The notes under the pieces were generated by a model that worked only from the letters and a program-made list of their open reading frames with translations, made no database searches and had not been told where the DNA came from. 64,000 bases of DNA from assembly GCF_000283155.1 (NCBI RefSeq), contig NW_004454193.1:11887305-11951304 (forward strand), written 5' to 3'. This stretch comes from Ceratotherium simum simum (lineage: Eukaryota > Chordata > Mammalia > Perissodactyla > Rhinocerotidae). Positions 9,986 through 21,203 of the stretch are shown here, in pieces. The translations under genes and the position numbers were made by a program. Every line of letters begins with the position of its first letter. Within the stretch, counting starts at the first letter, position 1.

Positions 9986-11324
9986 TACTATAACCATCAA
10001 AGGTAATGCATTGCTTAGTTTTCCCATCTGTAAAATGGGTAAAAGTGACTTGTTCATGGTCATTCAATGTTACATACACACATACTCAAACACACCCATA
10101 TCTTTGAAGAATGAGCTGAAAAATTACCTTTGTCCCAAATAGCTTTGGTAGTTTTCTGATCTGATCTCATAATGTCGTGTAACATTTCTTTTTTTGCATG
10201 TCAGAAACACACATACATGTGAAGCAGAGTACAACGTTTCTTCTGGCTTGTGGATGTGAGTAGAATCCACACTTTCTTTGGTGTAATCTCGATGCGTAGC
10301 ACATCATTTTAAATGAGGCTAACCACCTAATAAATCAATCAAGTGATTTAGCCCTAGGACTGGAGCTAATCTTTCTGTCTCTAAGTCCAGGGATCTCTCT
10401 ACCATGCCACAGTTTTCATCTCATTTCCATTCTACTAGTCCACAGCAAATGTTTAGTCATGTCCTGTCACAATTCCTGGATTCGTTCCTGTTTCATCAAT
10501 GTCTGGTTTTGGAATTAAACTCTTGTGAAGTGTGTATTTTCAACTTCCTTATAAAGTTATTCTGAGATTAATCAGCATGTATTTGCTATGCCTTGTGTAT
10601 TTCTGTTGCCTTGATGCCTCACAATTTAAGGAACTTCTGTAGTGAGAGCATGTGTGTTAATAAAGTATATGTCGTAGGTTCTGGCCTAGACAGACCCAAT
10701 GCTCTAAACATTTGTCTTCCATCTTTGCAGTCTGTCCCTTGGTCACAAATAAAAGGGAGAATGTAGCTAATAAATATTCTAATTTCCAAATTTGTTTTTA
10801 AATTACTGACAATAAAGAATACTTAACATGTGACATGTTAGAACACAGGAGACTTTCATAAAATGATTTCGAATTGAATTACAGTCACATCAGAGACAAT
10901 GCTTATCTGAAACAGATATATTCTATTACAAGGTGATTATATCACTCAACAAGTGCAATTTTTCACCAATCAGTTGTTACCTTATTTCTCTTTATAGGTT
11001 ATTTCAGTTGGTTAGAAATTTGTGCGAAAGACCCATGATTATTACATGTTAAACTCAAGGTTAGGCTCTGCATACCTAGGCGGGGATCAAAATGTATATT
11101 CTCTGGTCCTAAATCCTAGAGATTTTGTATTTTTACTTTGTATCACTTTCCAAATGATTCTAATAGTCAGTCACATCTGAGAGTTCATCATCAACTCAAA
11201 TGTCCTTCAGGTGTAAAGGAGAGACTGAAACTAGAGTAGGGTAATTCATTCGTGGACACTCTCTGACCTGGAGGCAGGGCCGAAGCTTGACCCATGGAAC
11301 TTTAAATAAACGCCAAAGACAAGG
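9986..11324. other. Mostly unassigned; possible MIR at about 10290-10430
   Basis: A phrase 'tctttctgtctctaagtcca' then 'gggatctctctaccatgcca' near 10366-10411 resembles the antisense head of a MIR. 'tcccatctgtaaaatgggta' at about 10023 may be another MIR core. The remainder is unassigned. Confidence 0.4.
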
Positions 11325-11447
11325 CCTCAGTAAGGCCAGTTCAATCAGAATTTCCTAGGGGAGGGGAGGGCTGGACAATTCTATATTTCAGAAGTTTTCT
11401 AGGTGATTCTAATTATCAGTGAGGATCGAGACCCACTGAATAAGACC
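11325..11447 (+). mobile_element. MER5-like hAT (Charlie) element
   Basis: 'tcaatcagaatttcctaggg', a GGGG-rich centre, 'tctatatttcagaag', 'tctaggtgattctaattatc' and 'gatcgagacccactga' match the order of MER5A/B, a non-autonomous hAT-Charlie DNA transposon (aatcagaatct, gggg, ggtgattctgat, tgagaaccactg). Confidence 0.75.
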
Positions 11448-12544
11448 TAAATCTACTGATTCCCATTCTAGTGTTCTCTGCACAAGTAATATATCCCTTT
11501 TGTCTTCAGCCACCTTTCTTAGTATTTTCGGTCACTAAACCCTACAGATGAAAAGACAGACAGTAGGTCTATATGTTTTACAAACCAGAAACATGTGCAT
11601 CTCTCCCCTGGTACTTTGTGAGATGATATTCATAAGACAAATTGAAAATCAAGTAACATTGATAAATGCAACTAGAAAGTCACTTCCCTTTTAATTCTTT
11701 TTCAATTTTTCTGATGGTGTCAAAGATAGTCTGTTCAAAGCTGATATATCTTACTTGCCAATCTTTGTATGAAGAAGAAAAAGGAGGAGTAGGAGGAGGA
11801 GAAAAAGAAGGAAACAAGAAGAAGAAAGAAGAAAGGAGGAGAAAGGGGAAAACATTGGGTTCAGAGATTTTGGCAGACACAGCAGCTAAGCTAGAATTGT
11901 GTGCGTTTGTGTGTCATGTATTTATTTCTATAGCTACTTTCTGCTTATAAAAAGTAACATGGTAATAATATAAAATTTTCTTTTAAAAATAGCTCTTAGT
12001 GTACTTTGAGAAATGTATTTTAATGACATCAATATTAATCGTCTTACACAATGCAAGGCTTATAGGCATTCAAAGAATCACAGCAAGAATAATAATGATT
12101 ATTATTACCCACGTACTTGTTGATGCAATCAAAGCCTTTACCACTTCATTCAAGGACTGTCTTGTTTGTTATATCAAGGAGAATGTGAAAGACTCTTAAA
12201 GGGAATCTTCAGTTTCAGTGATTTTTGTGATAATCCCACCATATGTTACTATTTTGGAAAACTCGGTAGAGGGATGAAAATATCAAAGGAGGCATATGTT
12301 TTTATGAAAGTTTCAGAAAAGTGTGTTTATTTTGACTTATGTCTAAATTAGATTCGTAACAGCTGAATGAAATGTAAATTAGTTGTTTTCGTTGTAGAGG
12401 ATAGACATTCCATAAAACGTGGTATCAATCATCGGGGAAGTGCCTGTGTTTACTTCAAGCTGTGATGTGATGGCCGGCATGATCACTCTGACAGCGAGAG
12501 GAATGAACACCAATGAACATTCAAACAGTCCGGAAGCGTGTGGA
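11448..12544. other. Unassigned sequence with a GA-rich tract at 11770-11850
   Basis: The purine tract (GAAGAAGAAAAAGGAGG pattern) yields a spurious lysine/glutamate-rich 94-codon frame at 11666-11950. Otherwise nothing recognised. Confidence 0.5.
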
Positions 12545-12900
12545 GTTAGTCCTGCTCTTCCCTACTTCAGAGCCTCTGCACCTATCACTTCCTCTGCCTA
12601 GAATTCTTTCTCCTCTTCATTTCTGAAAAACTGAGGTAATTTTGGTCATCAGGTGGGCGGGAACTACTATCTCTTCCAAACCCCCTCATCTATAAAAAAT
12701 AAATTGGCTCCCCTTCCTCATTCATACTTCAGAATTAAGGCCTCTCTGACGCTGCTGTGTCAGATCTCTCGGTATTGACCTTCAGAGCACCCTGTATTCT
12801 TTTACTTTCATAAGACTGACAAAAACCATAATAAATCACAAAGTAACAAAGGCCTGAATACTTATTTAAACACTCAATAAGTGTTTCCTGAATGAATTCC
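12545..12900 (+). mobile_element. L2 LINE 3' part
   Basis: The L2 3' region is recognisable in order: 'cctctgcacctatcacttcc' then 'tctgcctagaattctttctc', 'aaggcctctctgacgctgct' and 'tattcttttactttcat', ending in a 'caataagtgtttcctgaatg' tail. Confidence 0.75.
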
Positions 12901-13186
12901 ACAGAGACCATGAAAATACAAGTACAACATTATATCAGAAAGTGCTTTGGATTTTCTAAAATGTTAGAGGAATACAAGGAGAAGGGGAAGCGTAAAAGGA
13001 ACTGCTAAAAAGGGGCTGTCGCTACTCTCCTTCAGGAGATTATAGCCTGGGATGGATGAGTGAGGGTCACGTGGTGACAGATAGCTATGATTCAAACTAT
13101 TAAAGAAATCCAGATTTGTATGTAAAATCTCACAATTTTTAAATATTGACAGAAATGCAACTGTTCCCCATGTTTGTTTGTTTTAA
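12901..13186. other. Unassigned sequence
   Basis: Nothing recognised. Confidence 0.35.
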
Positions 13187-13384
13187 TTTTTTTTTTTTTT
13201 TTGGAGAGGAAGATTGGCCCTAAGCTAACATCTTTGCCAGTCTTCCTCTATTTTGTATGTGGGATGCTGCCACAGCATGGCTTGATGAGCGATGTGTAGG
13301 TCCACACCTGGGATCTGAACCCCCGAACCCTAGGCCACCACAGCGGAGAGCACAAACTTAACTACTATGCCACCGGGCCAGCCC
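13187..13384 (-). mobile_element. ERE SINE, copy B
   Basis: Reverse orientation: T tail at 13187-13202, 'agattggccctaagctaaca', 'gccacagcatggcttgatga' and finally 'caccgggccagccc', the complement of the GGGCTGGCCC head. Both flanks are TGTTTTG-like, suggesting a target duplication. Confidence 0.92.
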
Positions 13385-14148
13385 TGTTTTGTTTTGTTTT
13401 TAATACTGTGAGGCCAACAAGTTATGATGGCTGACCCAGAGCATATGTGAGTTGGCTTTGGTCCAAACACCACAGTATGAGATTTGAACACTCTTGTGCT
13501 GAGCAGACCTGGCCTGTTTTTTTTTGTTTGTTTTATTATTTTTATTTTTATATTTTTCCCAAACTTCAGAGGGAGTCTGGAGTGACTCTATGCATCTTTT
13601 GGAAATCCTATCCTAGGATGTAGCTAGTTCAGGGTCACATTTCAGCCTGAGAGCAGGACAGTCACATTTATCTTCAGCTCTGGTTTGGATGGTGGTAAAG
13701 ATTCATTTGCAATTGTTTTTCTAATAATTAAAATCAGCCTAGCCAAGTTGAGTATGCCTTTTGGCCAATGTTCTTTTAATGTAATCTATGTGAAAGGCTT
13801 AACTAAGTAATTAGGTCACGCAAAAGAGCCTCTTTATTGTGAATAGCGAATATTCAGTGGAAATAATTTCTAACAAAATAATGAAATTTGTTTTTAAAAT
13901 TATATTGTTTGGTTTCCTCTTTTATTTATAGACACAAAGTGCAGACATTCTGTGATTTCTTTGAAAGCATTCTGCAGACAATGAGACATGGGCATTAGCT
14001 CAGTTTTTTCTAGTATGGACTAATGCCAGTTTAATGTATGTCACCTGAAGGATAAAAGCCAATGGTTTTCAGGAGAGGGGGGGAGTCTCATGTATCCTTT
14101 TGAGGGAAGTGACAGGAAAAAAAAGGGTCATGTAACAATTATTAAAAA
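13385..14148. other. Unassigned sequence
   Basis: No repeat or exon I can support. 13795-13880 has higher complexity than its surroundings and no family match, which could mean old single-copy DNA. Confidence 0.35.
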
Positions 14149-14161
14149 ATATTATTCTCTG

Positions 14162-14584
14162 CACCCTTATGTTCATTGCAGCATTATTCACTACAGCCAA
14201 GAAGTGGAAGCAACCTAAGTGTCCCTCGACTGATGATTGGATCAAGAAGATGGGGTATATATATATACAATGGAATACTACTTAGCCATAAAAAAAAGAC
14301 AAAATCGTCCCATTTGCAACAACATGGATGGGCCTGGAAGGTATTATGTTAAGTGAAATAAGCCAGAAAGAGAAAGACAAACACTGTATGATCTCACTCA
14401 TATGTGGAATATAAACCATCACATGGACACAGAAAACAGTATTGTGGTTACCAGGGGCAGTGGGGTGGGGGGTGGGCACAAGGGGTGAAGGGAGTCATAT
14501 ATATGGTGATGGACAAACAAAAATGTACAACCCAAAATTTCACAATGTTATAAACTATTAAAACATCAATAAAAAATATTTATA
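14162..14584 (+). mobile_element. LINE-1 3' end, 5'-truncated, with TSD
   Basis: Sense-strand C-terminal ORF2 DNA ('attcactacagccaagaag', 'tggaagcaacctaagtgtcc', 'caatggaatactacttagcc') then the 3'UTR ('ggggtgggggg...'; 'tgttataaactattaaaaca') and an A/T tail. Target-site duplication is visible: 'atattattctctg' at 14149-14161 and 'tattattctccctg' at 14587-14600. A typical short retrotransposed copy of modest age. Confidence 0.9.
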
Positions 14585-14586
14585 TA

Positions 14587-14745
14587 TATTATTCTCCCTG
14601 TTCTTAGTACTGTTGATTCTTAACCAAACAGTGAAGTAGGAGAAATAATCCCTTGTTTCATGTGAAAAAAATCAAAGCTCAGAGAATTTAAGTAATGTAC
14701 TTAATATCACACAGCAAGCTAGCAACAAAACTAAAATGAAAACCC
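14587..14745 (-). mobile_element. MIR SINE
   Basis: Antisense MIR blocks: 'gagaaataatcccttgtttc', 'caaagctcagagaatttaag', 'taatgtacttaatatcacac' and 'agcaagctagcaacaaaact'. Confidence 0.65.
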
Positions 14746-15024
14746 TCTTTTCTCTCATTGGGTTCTTCTTCCCTTTCTCCCGAACCACATCATTAAATGC
14801 ATGCATCTTAATCTTAAAGAGGCTGGCAAAACTCAAGGGCTCACAACTAGAGAATTAGATATACAACTGATTTATAATCAGAAAACTAGTCACAACAGGA
14901 TATAAATTCAAAAGAAAAAATTGACAAAAACCACAAACATTACAAAGTCCATGAGAAAAAGAACATAATATATGTATCAACTGTCTGGTACACCTCTTTA
15001 TGACTTTTTTTCCCTACAATTTTT

Positions 15025-15285
15025 TTTTTTTTTAGGTGGGAAAGATTCGTCCTGAGCTAACATCTGTTGCCAATCTTCGTCTCTCTCTTTTTTTTCTCTT
15101 CCTCCCCAAAGCCCCAGTACATAGCTGTAATTCTAGTTGTAGGTCCTTCTAGTTCTTCTGTGTGAGCCGCCACCACAGCACGGCCACTGACAGATGAGTG
15201 GTGTGGTTCCGTGCCTGGGAACCGAACCTGGGCCACCAAAGCACAGCATGTTGAACTTTAACCACTAGGCCATCAGGGCTGACTC
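15025..15285 (-). mobile_element. ERE SINE, copy C (long form)
   Basis: T tail, 'cctgagctaacatctgttgc', the long-form middle ('agccccagtacatagctgta', 'tgtaggtccttctagttc') and 'ggccatcagggctgac' head. Flanked by 'tccctacaattttt' (15011) and 'tccctccaattttta' (15286), a clear target-site duplication. The open frames at 15057-15388 are SINE translation. Confidence 0.93.
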
Positions 15286-15299
15286 TCCCTCCAATTTTT

Positions 15300-17164
15300 A
15301 TTATATACTCTTTGTCTCTTTTTTCAACAGTGATTTTCACGGGATGATTTTTATTAGAGAGAATAGAAAAATTAAATCTGTCTTTCATCCAGAATGGTTA
15401 ATAAAATATATTTTTAATTATTGATAACAGGAAATTTCTTTATGCTTTACACTTGTCATCAGTAACATCATGTAAATATTTAGGATTGTTATCAAATTTG
15501 GGGAAAACACTATCAAGTTGCTTTTATATATTAGCTTTAAAATTTCAGGACATTTATAATTTTTCCTATGTAGTAACTCATCTTAAATACTTTTTGAATT
15601 GAAAATGTATGGTACATGTGGAAATCTACAGGTTGTTATTAGTCCACTTCAGACACAAGAGAACTTCCTTCTTGACTAGGTAATGATAAGAACTGAATCC
15701 TTTGCTTTCATTAGGCACATCTCTTGGTTGGAAGATGTTTCCACAGACTAGCTTCTGCATCAGAACATTTCAGCCTTGCTTCTCCTCCATTATCCATATA
15801 ACTCTGCTGCCTGGTACGTTCATATGGTGATAGGACCGCTAGATTTGCACTTTCTTGTCACAACCCTGGCTTAGTTAGCACAGCAGACAGCAAGAGAGTG
15901 CCCAGAAGCCACTCCCATACCTGAACAGCCAGCAATAACTAAACTAGACACAGAAGCAAATGAAAACTACTTGAATATAGCCTATTAAACCAACTTAAAT
16001 ATATGTATTCCTAACTCAACTTCTCTTTAACCAGATTCCCATGTCAAATGCTAGCTCCATGAAAACACCATCAAAATAACCTGTTAATAAGCCTGAGGGT
16101 GAAATCCATGTATAGGTAAGGTTTTGAAGTCTAGTTAAGGTAAATCTTTCAAAATGTAGTTTGATTAAGATTGAATAAGGATCATTATATAATAGTTTAG
16201 GATTGACGGACAGAGCAAACTGAGATATTTGAAGTCTAATTCAAAGAATCTTGGGAAGTAAACTATATATCCCAAGTTGAAGAGTTTGATGCTCACTTAG
16301 AATTTTTTTGGATGATGTTGAAACTAACAACAAAGTAATTTGTGACTTTTATCTTTCTGGGCAAGAGTTTCCTAGAATGGAAAAGTCATGTCCCTGAAGA
16401 GTAAAGTCGTGTTGGTGAAGCTGTCCAAACAGTGAAGTCATGGTGACGTAGATAGTAAATGCTGTAATGTAACATAGGAAGTAAGTGTCGGTGTCAGTGG
16501 TTTGGGTTCTTACTCCAAATACTTTCTATGACCTCTCCAATAACACCTGCAGAAAGGAAGTCAAACTAGAAGGAGAGGGTACTCTTAACATTTGTGGTTT
16601 AAATTGTCTACTTTTGAAGATTTTATAAAAATACATGGTCATGAGTATATGTTGTCCAAGGCCAAGCAAATGAGGAGTGCTGAGGCTTAAACTTCCTTAG
16701 TTTCACAGTAAATCCTCCTCTCAGGAAGCAAATTCCTGGACTATGCATCATCTTCCCCTTCATCCTGATTAAATATTAAGGTTTAACCCTAGTCTAATGC
16801 AGGGAGATGGAGGAAGAAGTTGCATAAGACTGCACTATACCAAGGGAAAGACCCTAGGGGAACCTCCATTCTGAATTCTGTGATGCTAACACAGACCATC
16901 CCTCACAACTCTCTTTTTTCTCATCCTTTCCCCACCCACTTTCATGGTTATTCTGTTTTGCTGGTAATGTGAGCACTTCAGCAATCAATGCCGTTTAGCA
17001 TGCTGAATAGATATGAGTAATTCCATTACTTATTAATGATGAAAAATTGCTAGGGTGAAACATGTTTTCCAGCATATTTTGTGATTGTTTGTGGAGAGAT
17101 TGCCTTTTATTTGGCAATTAGAGCACCTTACTCATTTCCTCTGCAGCAGCAGGAGGGGGATGTG
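15300..17164. other. Unassigned, mostly single-copy-looking DNA
   Basis: Almost 1.9 kb with no recognised repeat. I see no open frame with splice signals on either strand. Confidence 0.45.
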
Positions 17165-17305
17165 ATATACATACACATATGAGATATATTTATGTATATA
17201 TATATATGCTATATACATACACACATATGTATATACACATATACACATATACACATACATAGACATATATATATACATATACATGTACATAAACATATAT
17301 ATAGT
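17165..17305. repeat. Compound (TA)/(CATA) microsatellite
   Basis: Alternating purine-pyrimidine sequence of ATAC, ACAT and TATA units over about 140 bp, prone to slippage and to Z-DNA or cruciform formation. Confidence 0.93.
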
Positions 17306-17394
17306 CTGCTCATTTTGATTTTATGATTCTTACTGAATAAATATCTACTTAGACCAAGTTAATTAATATGAATAATTATCTGTGCTGTGCAATG

Positions 17395-17585
17395 TGCTAA
17401 ATCATTTTTATATAAATATCATTTGATATTCACACATTATTATAGCATAGTTCTCATTATTTTTACATTTCATAAATGCAGTCATCGAAGTTCCAAGAGT
17501 TTAACTAATTTGTCCAAAGTGGATATAGTTCTCAAAAGATCTGATTTCAAACCCTAAGTCTAAATGCATTATGTTTCCCAACATG
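17395..17585 (-). mobile_element. MIR SINE
   Basis: Antisense MIR order: 'gcaatgtgctaaatca', 'tacatttcataaatgcagtc', 'gtttaactaatttgtccaaa' and 'tgatttcaaaccctaagtct'. Confidence 0.65.
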
Positions 17586-17860
17586 TTACGACTCCTTCCA
17601 AGAAAAACATTTCTACATATTTTGTAAAATTAAAAATGAAGGCTGAGTGGTTTTGTGCTTTATTTGTATTTATTTATTTGTTGGAAAGTATGATGATTTT
17701 CATCTCTCAGCAGGAATTATAAGCAAATTTGTATTAAAAGTACATTCTAGCTGCCTGGAATGCTTTAAGTCATCTAGCTTGCTGGGCCCTCTTTATCTTA
17801 TAAGATTTAAGTAAAACCAGCTTAAATCTTTATCTATCCTATAGCTGGAATATCTCTAGG

Positions 17861-18166
17861 TTTTTTTTGTGTGTGTGTGAGGAAGATCAGCCCTGAGCTA
17901 ACATCCGTGCTAATCCTTCTCTTTTTTTGCTGAGGAATACCGGCTCTGAGCTAACACGTATTGCCAATCCTCCTCCTCCCATCCCCCCCCCCCAAAGCCC
18001 CAGTAGATAGCTGTATGTCATAGTTTCACATCCTTCTAGTTGCTGTATGTGGGACGCAGCCTCAGCATGGCCGCAGAAGCCCTGCATCGGTGCATGCCCA
18101 GGATCTGAATCCGGGCCACTAGTAGCGGAGCGTGCGCACTTAAAGGCTAAGCCACGGGGCTGGCCC
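17861..18166 (-). mobile_element. ERE SINE, copy D (long form)
   Basis: T-rich/TG tail, two 'gagctaacat/gagctaacac' arms, a C-run at about 17983, 'agccccagtagatagctgta', 'gctgtatgtgggacgcagcc' and the head complement 'ccacggggctggccc'. Flanking duplication 'tctctagg' at 17853-17860 and 18167-18174. The doubled arm marks the long ERE subtype. Retained CpGs (gcggagcgtgcgc) suggest a fairly recent insertion. Confidence 0.94.
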
Positions 18167-18398
18167 TCTCTAGGATTTTTAGAGAGTTGGTATTTGACAT
18201 TGTCACCTCCTACTCCAATTTCCAGGTTTTGTTAAATTCTTAAATTCAGTCAAGCCTTAACCCCTACTGTCCCTTCCTAGCCTTCTGGTGGCTTCTGAAA
18301 GGCACAAGTCAAAACTTTTTACATTTTGTAAAGACTTACACAGCATTTATTGAAAATAGCTTGTTGTAAAACTCAAAGTTTACTAAAATTTTAATAAA
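18167..18398. other. Unassigned, 3' junction side of the LINE-1
   Basis: No A tail or T run at the LINE-1 boundary near 18399. No recognised repeat. Confidence 0.4.
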
Positions 18399-18448
18399 GC
18401 CATTTGATGGTGTCATGTGCTGTGTGCGTGTGGTTTTCTCTTTTCCCC

Positions 18449-19339
18449 TTAAATCAGTCCCTTTAACATGTCTTGTAGGACTGGTTTCTTGTTGACAAAC
18501 TCCTTTAATTTTTGCTTGTCTGGGAAATTTTTGATCTCTCCTTCCATTTTGAATGATAACCTTGCTGGGTAGAGTATTCTTGGCTGTAAGTTTTTTCCTT
18601 TTAGCACTTTAAATATATCATGCCACTCTCTTCTAGCCTGTAAGGTTTCTGCTGAGAAGTCAGCTGATAGCCTTATGGGGTTTCCTTTGTATGTAACTTG
18701 ACTTTCTCTTGCAGCTTTTAGGATTTTCTCTTTATCTTTAATTCTGGACATTTTGATTATGATGTGGCTTGATGTGAGCCTCTTTGGGTTTATCTTGTTT
18801 GGGGCTCTCCGTGCTTCCTGTACTTGGATGTCTGCTTCCTCCCTTAGGTTAGGGAAGTTTTCATTTATTATTTCTTGGAATAGATTCTCTGCCCCCTTGT
18901 CTCACTCTTCTCCTTCCAGGACACCTATAACACAGATGTTAGTGCACTTGATGTTGTCCCAGAGGTCGCTTAGACTGTCCTCACGCTTTTTAATTCTTTT
19001 CTCTTTTACCTGTTCACCTTGGGTAATTTCTTCTAATCTTTCGTCCAGCTCGCAGATCCGTTCTTCTGTATCCTCTACTCTGCTTTTGAGTCCCTCTAAT
19101 GAATTTTTCATTTCCAGTATTGTATTCTTCATTTCTGATTGGTTCTTTTTTATATCTTCCATTTCTTTGTTGACATTCTCACTGAGTTCATCTATTCTTC
19201 TCCCCAGATCAGTGAGCATCCTTAACACTCTTTGTTTGAACTCTCTGTCAGGTAGGTTGCTCAATTCTGTTTCACTTAGTTCCTTTTCTGGGGTTTTGTC
19301 CTGTTCTCTTACTTGGAATGTATTCCTTTGCCTCCTCAT
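18449..19339 (-). pseudogene. LINE-1 ORF1p, one premature stop
   Basis: ORF1p is the nucleic-acid chaperone that coats LINE-1 RNA as a trimer. Its start is MRRQRNTF at 19339. Codons about 35-115 are heptad-like and charged (coiled coil: 'MLTDLGRRIDELSENVNKEM', 'EDTEERICELDERLEEI'). The RNA-recognition domain begins near 'ICVIGVLEGEE', and the C-terminal domain contains 'LSADFSAETLQARREW' and 'LQPRILYPARLSFKMEGE'. The total of 297 codons including the final stop is near the usual ORF1 size of about 300. The frame is uninterrupted except for codon 146, a TGA at 18904-18902 where a CGA arginine codon would fit, so a single CpG transition explains it. Both halves are in the same frame. The plus-strand 208-codon frame at 18753-19379 is a shadow of this gene. 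Confidence 0.92.
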
Positions 19340-20880
19340 TTTGCCTCTTTCCCTGTGCTTGTGTCTATGTATTAGGTAGGTGAGCTACGTGTCCTGCTCT
19401 TGGATAGGTGACCTTATGTAAGTGATGGCTTAGGATGCCTGCAGTGTGCTTTCCTCAGTTCTCAATGCTCCAGGGGTGACCCCTATGTGGGCTACGTGTG
19501 TCCTTCTGTTGCGGCCTGTTTGCTCTCCCTGTAGGTGCCCAGGGAGGCTGAGTTATGCCCCTGGCCAGCTGTTGTAATGCTCAGCTGCTTGTAGTTGTTG
19601 TGGGCCCTTCAGTCTCTTTATCAGGTGTGGGGAGCCCCAGCACAGTTGGCTGCAAGTTCTAATACCACATTTGTGTTGCGGTATTTCTTTTAAGTGAGTA
19701 GGCCCCCAGTGTGGCAGGTTGTTAGGCTCAGGGGCTTACAATTGCTATAAGCCTCCAGCCTTTAAGTCTCTTGTCAGCTCTCTGAGGATTGCATCTGGGT
19801 GGGGCTGGCCTCAGGCACGGGAGCACTCAATAGTTTCAGGCTTTGGAAGGTGGGGCAAACCCCCTATGTGGGTCTTTGAGAAGCACAAGTCTTCTGCAGC
19901 TGACAAGCCCTGCCGCCCACAGGTCCACACACACACAGTCAACACAGGCCTGCCCCGTGTGCGCACCCTGACCTCCCGAAGCCGACCCAGTCTCTCCACG
20001 GCAGGAGCCCCACACACTCCACCACTGCCCCACACTCTCCACCTGCTCCTTGTGCATGCCCTGCCCCATTGAAGTGGGCTCAGTCCCCAGGCTGCAGATA
20101 ATCCAGTCACCAATCTATGCAGGACCACAAGTTGCTGAGGGTTTGTTGTTGGGTGGGGCCAGTCTCTAGGGTGGGCTGCCTGCCCTGGCTGAGCTGGATT
20201 AAATCGGTGCTCTAGCGGGTGGGGCAGACCCTGGGCTAGCAGGCCTCAGGGAGAACTCCAATGGCATCTGAGTCAGCACGCCCACACCAGGCCACAACAA
20301 TGGCCGCTGCCAAAGTCCCAGTCCCTGGAGAGGTCTCACCTCTCACCGATATGCACTCAGGGCCTATCAGGTGAGTCTCGTTTCACCAAAACTATGTGTG
20401 CATTTCTTTCTGGTGATTTTAGGTTGCTTTCTGAAACGGGTGAGTTTGTGCACGGGCCCTTTAAGAGCTGGTTTTTAATTTCTTTGTGAACCAGCTTTTC
20501 TGGGGGTGCTCCCCAATGTTTTAGTAGCAGGCAAAGTCAGATATTATACCACTCGTCTCGGTTTTTCTGGGTCCACAAAATGCCCACAGCGGGGGCGCTC
20601 CCCGGCTCAGGGCCCCGCGCCTCCAGGGAGGCTGCGTACCTGTGAGCTGCTACCGGGGGCCGTGAAGCTGGCGGCTTGTGAAGGCGGTGTTTTTCCTCTC
20701 CAGAAGGGAGTCTCTGTCTCTTCCACCTCAGTTAGGATTGTCCGTTATTGCAGGAGTTCCTCTTATCCAGTTTTCAGTTCTGTCTCGGGGGTAATTTTTC
20801 CACAAGTAGTTGTAAATTGGCTGTGTCCGCGGGAGGAGGTGAGTTCAGAGTCTGCCTATGCCGCCATCTTGACTTCCTCC
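19340..20880 (-). promoter_or_regulatory. LINE-1 5'UTR with CpG-rich part and YY1-like site
   Basis: GC-rich and CpG-containing in an otherwise CpG-poor region, densest at about 20578-20672. At the very 5' end the minus strand reads TCAAGATGGCGGC (20872-20860), a good match to the YY1 motif (AAGATGGCGGC). In human LINE-1 a YY1 site at the same place directs accurate initiation. Internal pol II promoter activity is inferred by analogy. The plus- and minus-strand frames in 19719-20970 are UTR sequence. Confidence 0.75.
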
Positions 20881-21203
20881 AATCTACAGGAAGGTAGAGA
20901 AGTAGAGGTCAATCTAGGTTTCCAGCCTCTTTGTCCATGGTCTTTAATTACCACTGGATGCATTTGGTAATTTGCCTTTGGTAAAAAAAAAGCTTCCTTC
21001 TTTTATAACACTTTAGGCTACTTATTTTTAACAGTACTTTAAAATAATATCAGTGTTAAAACTTACGTAATAACGTTAGAACACATTTATTAATAGTTGT
21101 CTCGACTACTGTTAACCATATACTGATTATTATCACAATATCTTCATGTCTGTAAAGCTCTAGCTTTCGATTGCAACTCTCTAGTTTTAGCATGCATTTA
21201 CTT
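20881..21203. other. Unassigned sequence downstream of candidate exon (minus sense)
   Basis: On the minus strand this follows the stop of the candidate exon. A minus-strand frame at 21301-21056 overlaps the exon and continues here but loses protein-like composition. No clear AATAAA was noted close to the stop. Confidence 0.35.

Larger units (their letters stand above)
18399..20880 (-). mobile_element. Lineage-specific LINE-1: full 5' end and ORF1, no ORF2
   Basis: Read on the minus strand, the element begins at about 20880 with GGAGGAAGTCAAGATGGCGG, which resembles the 5' terminus of full-length mammalian LINE-1s. A 1.5-kb GC-rich 5'UTR follows (20880-19340), then ORF1 (19339-18449), a short A-rich spacer, and an ATG at 18416-18414 reading M-T-P-S-N-G, where ORF2 should begin. 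LINE-1-like sequence then stops near 18399, with no endonuclease domain, no 3'UTR and no A tail. Most LINE-1 copies are 5'-truncated, so keeping the 5' end and losing the 3' end is the unusual state. A later deletion or recombination is the likeliest cause (inference). Confidence 0.88.

Noticed and set aside
18753..19379. 208-codon plus-strand open frame, the longest in the window
   Set aside because: It is the antisense of LINE-1 ORF1. The serine- and leucine-rich composition comes from reading the coiled-coil region backwards.
19719..20128. Overlapping 77-117 codon frames on both strands
   Set aside because: All sit in the GC-rich LINE-1 5'UTR, where stops are rare by composition.
20506..20970. 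154-codon plus-strand frame in GC-rich sequence
   Set aside because: It lies mostly inside the LINE-1 5'UTR, antisense to the element, and runs past its 5' end.
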